Source: a virus. From it: a stretch of DNA of 36,599 nt. Position 1 is the stretch's first letter, and the number at the start of each line of letters is the position of its first letter. The translations under genes and the position numbers were made by a program. The DNA lies in the IMG/VR virus record IMGVR_UViG_3300024520_000238, positions 1 through 36,599 of that record, one strand, 5' to 3'. The notes under the pieces were generated by a model. It searched no databases, was not told the DNA's origin, and saw only the letters and a program-made list of their open reading frames with translations. This document shows, in pieces, positions 31,140-36,599 of the stretch.

Positions 31140-34100
31140 TTATAAATAATAATGGCCGTCGTGTATTCGCTTTACAAGTCGCAGGACTATCGACTAGATA
31201 TCATTCAATAGCTCCCCCATCATCTTCTAATCTATCCTCTAATATTGCAACGTCAATAGGTTATTCTGATGTGCGAGGGATTGTCACGGTCGGAGCCTTT
31301 ACTAGTAGCATCGATCCGAGTGGAGGGATATCCTCACACTCTCCACTGTCTATTGAGTTATCAATCCTAAAAGATGGATCAAGTCATGATCCGGGTGTGA
31401 TATTCGGCAGAGTAGGCAAGAGGTCAAGCAGTGTTACACAGACTAATCTAGATGAAAACATTAGCTTTGATTCTTTACCTCTGACTATAGACATAGACAA
31501 AGACTTGAGCGCTTTGTCTGTACCTCGTTTAATACATGTAGGGAGCGAGACCTTTAGAGTTAATGCCTTTACATCTTCATCAATGACAATAGATGAGCGA
31601 GCCTTGGGAGGCTCTCAATATCAGAGCCATGATATAGGCCTGCAAGGTTCATCCATCCCGATTGCGTCAACCGACATAACTACTTTTAGGGGGCGTAGAT
31701 GTAAGCTTTATATTGCACATCAAGACATGGGGGGGAATGTATCGGATTATGTAGAGATCATAAACGGATTCATTGAGTCTTCTCCCTATATTGAGGGTGG
31801 AGAAACTGTATCATTATCAATCCTTCCCTTAGTCAGCTTGCTAGATTCTGAACTCGCAGATCAGAAGCAGGGCAAGACTTTTCTTTTGCAAGGAAAGCAT
31901 TATTTCGGAAATAGATCTAATATCTTTGAATTCGGAAGCGCATTCCGTAACCCGTACCAATTAACTTTAGAGAATGCCGTTGCTACATCAGCCACAACCA
32001 CGACGATAGACGTTAGCTTTCCAGTGCTACCACTTGGAAGTATCTTTGACGTTAGCTTACCAGACGGCGTTGGCAATGAGATACCGTGGTATCATCCACG
32101 CTATCCTTTTATGGTTGGATCAAACCACGGTCATTTATTATTTCCCATCTCTTTATCAACAAATGGAGCGGGCTGGCCTCAGATTGTTATAGACCATACT
32201 GTTGATGGGGCAACATCTCAGACCGCTGTAGTCAATGCAATAAATACTCCGATTGATGATGCAGGGTATCCTGCTTATATGCCGAAGCGTGGGGAAATAA
32301 AAAGAGTTACATTAGCGACCAATGCATTAAAAGATTGGCCAGACATAATTAACGAGCAAGTTAATGCATCTATTACAACACATACTGGAATTGATGGGGC
32401 ATTCTCTGCTGTAAATGTGTACTCAGATAAAGTAAGAGGAATCCCCTTTGCTGACCAAAGAGGTTTTAAGCCATCCCATAGTGGAGTGATACATTTATGG
32501 TACTCGTCAGAATGGTATAAGAACTCCAGAAACTACGGGTATCAGTATTGGAATAGCGCAAGGATAGGAGACGGTCGCAAGCTACCAAATAAAAGAAGAG
32601 TATTCTATCCTTTGGACTTCTGGAATGACGGTAGCAAACCTAACGACGCTGGCACATCTAGACTAGTAAAAGCTTTAGACTTCCCAAATGAAAGAAGGAC
32701 TTCTATAGAAGAGCCGATGAATGCAGCCCTTGCTTACTTTCAATCAAACGAAAAAGTAATACTAGTATCTAGCTCTTTAGGACTACCATCCACCGATACC
32801 GGAGATAAATTCGGTATCCAAGTAGAAACATATGATTACTTTAATGATCGTATTAAAACCCTTTACTTTGAAGCGAGTCATGAGACAACAATAACCGGCG
32901 GGATCTTAATCCATCTCACATCTAATAGAGAGAATAACAGACAGGGTCACTTTGGGGATTGGAGAAATCAGGAAAGAACAAAGATCTCAAGAGGGATCTT
33001 AACTCTTTACTCGTCGCCCGGTGAGATCATGCTTAAGATTTTGCAAAGTGGGGGCGGGGGTAACAATGGAACTTATGATACGCTAGGAAGTGGTCTATCA
33101 ATCCATGAAGACAATATTGATATTGACTCTTTTCTAAGTAGTGGAACGACTAACATAAGCGCATTGAATCGCGGCTTTAGTACTGATGACTTCAATCCAA
33201 GAGACTTCTTTGACTCACTGCTAAAGTCGCTTGGTTGTATCTTAATAATGAAGCGTTCTAGCGCGGGAATAAGTAAGCTAACATTACAGCCTTTGGCAAC
33301 TGAGAGAAGCGACTTTTCAAGCGCTACAATAAGCCAAGGGGACTGGTTAGTAGACACTCCTCCGACGTGGTCAATTTATGAAGATATCGTCACACAAGTA
33401 GAGATTAAGTATCAGTGGGATAATGATACAAATGAATTCCTAGAGAACATTATTTTTAATAATCAAGATGCTATCAACAGATATGGCGGCGAGAAGTCAA
33501 AAGTATCTATTGAGCTGTACGGTCTTGAGTCGATGGATTTAGGTAGTGGGACTGGGGATGTATATAACTTCTTACTACCGATCGCTTCTAGAATATTTAA
33601 TACACTTAGTAATCCTATGAGGCTTTGGAAGGGGTCAATAGGAACTGGTCCAAGCATCTATCTAGATGTTGGATCTTATGTGACTTGTAGCTCCCCACAC
33701 TTAAAAGGTCTTAGCGATTCTTATGGAATCACGGATCAAGTCGGAATGATTAAATCAATCCATCAGGAGTTGATGCTGGAAGGCTGCGAGCTAGAAATCG
33801 TTCGCACTGGAATAAGTGTAGTAAATTGGAATAGTACTCTAGAAGTTACAGGCGTTCCGGCGGCTAATCAATTGATAGTTTCATTTACTACATATAGCGA
33901 TAATGACGCACCATTTTTTAATGTTAATGATGTACTTGATTTCCTTCCTCACGGCGACGAAGACAATAGTACGAACGGTTTAGTTATTCAGAGCATATCT
34001 GTAGGCACTAATACAATAACGTTTACAGCGAATCACGGAATCACTCCCGCAGTTAATATTGGAACGCTTGAGCCTACGACTTTTATAAACGCTACGGCAT

Positions 34101-34177
34101 CTCACACTAAAGATGCTTATCTTGCAAATGCTTCTAGTATTCTAGGAGCATCTACTGAAGCTCAGGAGTACGCATGA
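31136..34177 (+). CDS. Tail hub/central tip protein
   Basis: At 1013 residues this is the largest product. It has a hub-like N-terminal half (LIHVGSETFRVNAFTSSSMTIDERALGGSQYQSHDIG, RRCKLYIAHQDMGGNVSDYVEIINGFIESSPYIEGGETVSLSILPLVSLLDSEL) and a long beta-rich rest with a C-terminal domain that may form the tip (VVNWNSTLEVTGVPAANQLIVSF). Such proteins organise the distal tail, and contact fibres and host surface. The last stop overlaps the hydrolase start (ATGA). Confidence 0.6.
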   Translation: MIINNNGRRVFALQVAGLSTRYHSIAPPSSSNLSSNIATSIGYSDVRGIVTVGAFTSSIDPSGGISSHSPLSIELSILKDGSSHDPGVIFGRVGKRSSSVTQTNLDENISFDSLPLTIDIDKDLSALSVPRLIHVGSETFRVNAFTSSSMTIDERALGGSQYQSHDIGLQGSSIPIASTDITTFRGRRCKLYIAHQDMGGNVSDYVEIINGFIESSPYIEGGETVSLSILPLVSLLDSELADQKQGKTFLLQGKHYFGNRSNIFEFGSAFRNPYQLTLENAVATSATTTTIDVSFPVLPLGSIFDVSLPDGVGNEIPWYHPRYPFMVGSNHGHLLFPISLSTNGAGWPQIVIDHTVDGATSQTAVVNAINTPIDDAGYPAYMPKRGEIKRVTLATNALKDWPDIINEQVNASITTHTGIDGAFSAVNVYSDKVRGIPFADQRGFKPSHSGVIHLWYSSEWYKNSRNYGYQYWNSARIGDGRKLPNKRRVFYPLDFWNDGSKPNDAGTSRLVKALDFPNERRTSIEEPMNAALAYFQSNEKVILVSSSLGLPSTDTGDKFGIQVETYDYFNDRIKTLYFEASHETTITGGILIHLTSNRENNRQGHFGDWRNQERTKISRGILTLYSSPGEIMLKILQSGGGGNNGTYDTLGSGLSIHEDNIDIDSFLSSGTTNISALNRGFSTDDFNPRDFFDSLLKSLGCILIMKRSSAGISKLTLQPLATERSDFSSATISQGDWLVDTPPTWSIYEDIVTQVEIKYQWDNDTNEFLENIIFNNQDAINRYGGEKSKVSIELYGLESMDLGSGTGDVYNFLLPIASRIFNTLSNPMRLWKGSIGTGPSIYLDVGSYVTCSSPHLKGLSDSYGITDQVGMIKSIHQELMLEGCELEIVRTGISVVNWNSTLEVTGVPAANQLIVSFTTYSDNDAPFFNVNDVLDFLPHGDEDNSTNGLVIQSISVGTNTITFTANHGITPAVNIGTLEPTTFINATASHTKDAYLANASSILGASTEAQEYA

Positions 34178-34845
34178 AAATAACAAAGAATGAATTAATC
34201 GACAAGCTCAAGAAACAAGAGGATGATTTAAGGCGCTTAAGAAGATCTTTAGCAATGAGCGAGATTGATCTACCTGCTAGAGAGTTTATTAATGCGTCAT
34301 CTAATGAGACCACAGTAAGCGAGCATAGTAGAGAAGTATTGCAAAGAGGATTTGTGGAATGGGATAATAATGTGACAGAGCCAGAGTACAAAGGCGACTG
34401 GCAACGAATCAATACATACATTAAGGGGACGGATGGAATTGGGTGGACGTGGGTCGATGACTATGTAAAAAATGGGCAGTTTGCATGGTGTGGAGCTTTC
34501 GCTGCTTTCTGCTATACAAAGATTAGATCAAAGATAAGACAGAAGATCTTTCCATCTTGTTGGAGACTTTGGGATAACTGGGGAGGGACTCATAGAAAAG
34601 TGTCTAACATAAGCCCCGGTGATATCGTTGTGGTATATACTTCATCTGAATGCAGTCCATCATATGGCAATCATATAACGATTGCATCTAGCTATCTATT
34701 AGATGACGGAGACTTTGAGACTATAGAAGGTAACGCCAAAGGCCAAGGTCCAAACGGAAGTGTTGAGGGCGTCATCAGAAGAAAAAGAAATATTAAAGAT
34801 GTTGCGCATATCTATAGACCATCAAGTGAGGATTATGATGAGTAA
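34174..34845 (+). CDS. CHAP-like cell-wall hydrolase (endolysin)
   Basis: The protein has 223 residues. Residues 1-65 are helical; the catalytic part spans ~75-223. A papain-like triad is visible: C106 in AWCGAF, H167 in YGNHITIAS and N187 in EGNAKG, as in CHAP/NlpC-type amidases. GDIVVVY precedes the histidine strand. No signal peptide is seen, so it probably relies on the overlapping holin gene for release. It directly follows the tail hub, so a virion-associated role is also possible. Confidence 0.75.
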   Translation: MKITKNELIDKLKKQEDDLRRLRRSLAMSEIDLPAREFINASSNETTVSEHSREVLQRGFVEWDNNVTEPEYKGDWQRINTYIKGTDGIGWTWVDDYVKNGQFAWCGAFAAFCYTKIRSKIRQKIFPSCWRLWDNWGGTHRKVSNISPGDIVVVYTSSECSPSYGNHITIASSYLLDDGDFETIEGNAKGQGPNGSVEGVIRRKRNIKDVAHIYRPSSEDYDE

Positions 34846-35032
34846 ATTAATTAAGAGCCTCGGCGGTCGCAAGTCAGCAATGTTTTTAATCACCTTAATC
34901 ACAGTGTGCTTATTATGTTTTTTTAATAAAGCATCTACTGAAGTCCTCGGACTCATTGACACATTATATCTAGTTTACGCTGGCTCTAATGTAGCAGCTA
35001 AAAAGAAAGAGAGTAAAACGAATGAGCAATAA
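34838..35032 (+). CDS. Holin-like protein
   Basis: The protein has 64 residues; ATG 34838 (MSKLIKSL) follows GAGG at 6-nt spacing, and overlaps the hydrolase end. Two hydrophobic segments (AMFLITLITVCLLCFF and EVLGLIDTLYLVYAGSNVA) plus a basic, charged tail (AAKKKESKTNEQ) fit class II holins. It would permeabilise the inner membrane for the hydrolase. Context is strong, family identity modest. Confidence 0.65.
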   Translation: MSKLIKSLGGRKSAMFLITLITVCLLCFFNKASTEVLGLIDTLYLVYAGSNVAAKKKESKTNEQ

Positions 35033-35411
35033 ATTATCAGTACAAAATCCAATCTCAGCCGGTCAAGTTATCGGAGCTTATAATGCTTCAGGTGTCAGCA
35101 ATACAGATTGGCACTCTTTGACAAGCGCTGACTTCTATGACCCAACGTTGGGAACTCAGCTTGATGCATCTTTAAAGTTTGCATATCTCGGAGCTGTGTC
35201 ATCAAATACAACGACTGTTTCTTATGTTAAATTAAGAGCTGCCGCAGGTGCCGGAGATGGTGTGACTAACAGCGATGGAGTGATACCATTACTTTCATCT
35301 TACTCGATTGATAGTCAAGCCCTTTCATCTTCTAACATTACTAGCATTGCATACAAGAAAGCTGACTCAGCTGATTCTTTTGTTGTGTATTGTGGATTTA
35401 ATCGAGGTTAA
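35022..35411 (+). CDS. Small virion-associated protein, unknown
   Basis: The protein has 129 residues, overlapping the holin end. It is Ser/Ala/Gly-rich and beta-like (NPISAGQVIGAYNASGVSNTDWHSLTSADFYDP...AYKKADSADSFVVYCGFNRG) and lies directly before the fibre gene. It may be a fibre-base or decoration protein. No family is recognised. Confidence 0.5.
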   Translation: MSNKLSVQNPISAGQVIGAYNASGVSNTDWHSLTSADFYDPTLGTQLDASLKFAYLGAVSSNTTTVSYVKLRAAAGAGDGVTNSDGVIPLLSSYSIDSQALSSSNITSIAYKKADSADSFVVYCGFNRG

Positions 35412-35413
35412 TT

Positions 35414-36599
35414 ATGAGCATTAAATTCGAATCATTCAAAGGAACTGGCGGCGGTGCGGTGACAGGTGGACTTGTTTACAAGGGTTCATATAATGCAACC
35501 ACATCAAGTCCATCATTAGTCACAGCAACAAAAGGGGACTTCTATATTGTGTCAGTCGCTGGAGCTCTGGCAGGTGTCACGCTTAATGTTGGTGATCACA
35601 TTGTATTCAATCAAGATGCTGCTAATCCTGTAACATCTGCCATGTTTGATACAATTGATAATACGGATGCAGTGGCAAGCGTCAACAGTCAAACTGGCGT
35701 TGTAGTTTTAAACGCTGCTAATGTTGGAGCTTTGGCAATAACATCGAATCTAAGTGATCTTAATAATGCAGTGACAGCAAGAACGAATCTTGGTCTTGGT
35801 ACAGCCGCAGTCAAAGACCATGGAACGACCAACGGTGATCTTGTTATTCTCGATGCAACTGGACTCCCTGCCGTTGATGGATCCCAATTAACAGGAGTCA
35901 CAGGAACGGACGCAACAAAGCTCGCTATTGCTAATAATCTTAGTGATCTTAACAATGCAACAACAGCAAGAACAAACCTTGGTCTTGGTACTGCAGCAGT
36001 TAAGAATCACGGAACGTCGAACGGAGATCTTGTTCTTCTTGATGCGACTGGACTTCCTGCTGTTGACGGTTCACAGCTTACAGGGATCACAGCAACAGAC
36101 TCCAGTAAACTCGCTATTGCTAACAATCTTAGTGATCTTAACAATGCAACAACAGCAAGAACAAACCTTGGTCTTGGTACTGCAGCAGTTAAGAATCACG
36201 GAACGACCAACGGTGATCTTGTTATTCTCGATGCAACTGGTCTTCCTGCCGTTAATGGATCACAGCTAACCGGTGTCACAGGAACGGACGCAACGAAGCT
36301 CGCTATTGCTAACAACTTAAGCGATCTGAATAATGCAGTGACAGCAAGAACAAACCTTGGACTCGGTACAGCCGCAGTTAAGAATCATGGAACGACCAAC
36401 GGTGATCTTGTTATTCTCGATGCAACTGGACTCCCTGCCGTTAATGGATCACAGCTAACCGGTGTCACAGGAACGGACGCAACGAAGCTCGCTATTGCTA
36501 ACAACTTAAGCGATCTGAATAATGCAGTGACAGCAAGAACAAACCTTGGACTTGGTACTGCAGCAGTTAAGAATCATGGAACGACAAATGGAGATCTTG
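35414..36599 (+). CDS. Tail fibre, N-terminal part (continues at position 1)
   Basis: ATG 35414 (MSIKFESFKGTGGGAVTGG) follows GAGG. Residues 1-~100 form the attachment domain; ASVNSQTGVVVLNAANVGA is the widespread phage fibre linker. Residues from ~119 are 63-residue repeats, with equivalent codons at 35771, 35960, 36149, 36338 and 36527, each 189 bp apart. No stop occurs before the window end; the 138-bp overlap with bases 1-138 extends the gene to 890. Confidence 0.88.
   Translation, partial: MSIKFESFKGTGGGAVTGGLVYKGSYNATTSSPSLVTATKGDFYIVSVAGALAGVTLNVGDHIVFNQDAANPVTSAMFDTIDNTDAVASVNSQTGVVVLNAANVGALAITSNLSDLNNAVTARTNLGLGTAAVKDHGTTNGDLVILDATGLPAVDGSQLTGVTGTDATKLAIANNLSDLNNATTARTNLGLGTAAVKNHGTSNGDLVLLDATGLPAVDGSQLTGITATDSSKLAIANNLSDLNNATTARTNLGLGTAAVKNHGTTNGDLVILDATGLPAVNGSQLTGVTGTDATKLAIANNLSDLNNAVTARTNLGLGTAAVKNHGTTNGDLVILDATGLPAVNGSQLTGVTGTDATKLAIANNLSDLNNAVTARTNLGLGTAAVKNHGTTNGDL
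35771..36599 (+). repeat. 189-bp tandem repeats of the fibre gene (right part)
   Basis: Five units (the last partial) start at 35771, 35960, 36149, 36338 and 36527. Variants shuffle GVTGTDATK with ITATDSSK and NNAV with NNAT, pointing to exchange between copies. Confidence 0.9.

Noticed and set aside
1-36599. Diversity-generating retroelement acting on the fibre
   Set aside because: No reverse transcriptase, and the repeats differ by block exchange, not adenine-biased changes.
1-36599. Temperate phage
   Set aside because: No integrase, transposase, att-like site or CI-size repressor seen; the 70-residue XRE protein alone is not enough.
1-36599. tRNA or rRNA genes
   Set aside because: No gap is large enough to suggest one and no cloverleaf-like segment was noticed; the largest non-coding stretch is the CRISPR array.

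Overview
The window is the nearly complete genome of a tailed double-stranded DNA phage, probably a siphovirus. It has terminase, portal, protease/scaffold, capsid, connector, tail-tube, tape-measure, tail-tip, lysis and fibre genes, plus a compact replication and nucleotide-metabolism region. No integrase or full-length lysogeny repressor was recognised. The first 138 bases match the last 138 (1-138 against 36462-36599) with one mismatch. Joining them keeps the 189-bp fibre repeat in phase, so the contig closes into a circle of about 36,461 bp whose junction lies inside the tail-fibre gene. The sequence is AT-rich. The best host clue is a type I-F CRISPR repeat, a system found mainly in gammaproteobacteria; the exact host cannot be named.

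Layout. 1-890 (continuing from 35414-36599): repeat-built tail fibre. 887-2189: two short fibre-like paralogues sharing an N-terminus. 2201-3886: small virion-like and membrane-anchored genes, including a divergent pair. 3947-5959: adenosylcobalamin-dependent (class II) ribonucleotide reductase. 5953-6220: five 28-bp type I-F repeats with four 32-bp spacers and no cas genes. 6285-7851 (minus): early leftward operon with a RecT-like annealing protein, a membrane protein, a small XRE regulator and an unknown gene. 7852-8020: divergent control region. 8021-9615: replication initiator with an iteron origin inside its coding sequence, then a DnaC-like helicase loader. 9619-11190 (minus): ThyX, a sigma-like protein and dCMP deaminase. 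11260-16281: RHH regulator, SSB, small terminase, a PD-(D/E)XK-like nuclease, large terminase, a DNA methyltransferase and a small ORF. 16304-35411: late structural and lysis operon behind a strong sigma70-like promoter.

How it works together. The head genes resemble the Mu type (gp29-like portal, gpI-like protease, an internally started scaffold, a gpF-like protein). The tail genes use lambda-like logic, with a -1 frameshift at a GGGAAAA slippery site making a long tail-assembly chaperone. Replication is also lambda-like, with iterons inside the initiator gene and a helicase loader beside it. Ribonucleotide reductase, ThyX and dCMP deaminase would supply dTTP and other dNTPs.

The most striking feature is the orphan type I-F mini-array. 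It has canonical geometry, a conserved crRNA handle and a stem kept by compensatory and wobble pairing. It lies at the tail of the recombination operon and its last repeat overlaps the stop codon of the reductase gene. It probably borrows host Cas proteins, either to attack competing mobile elements or to occupy Cas6f/Csy complexes.
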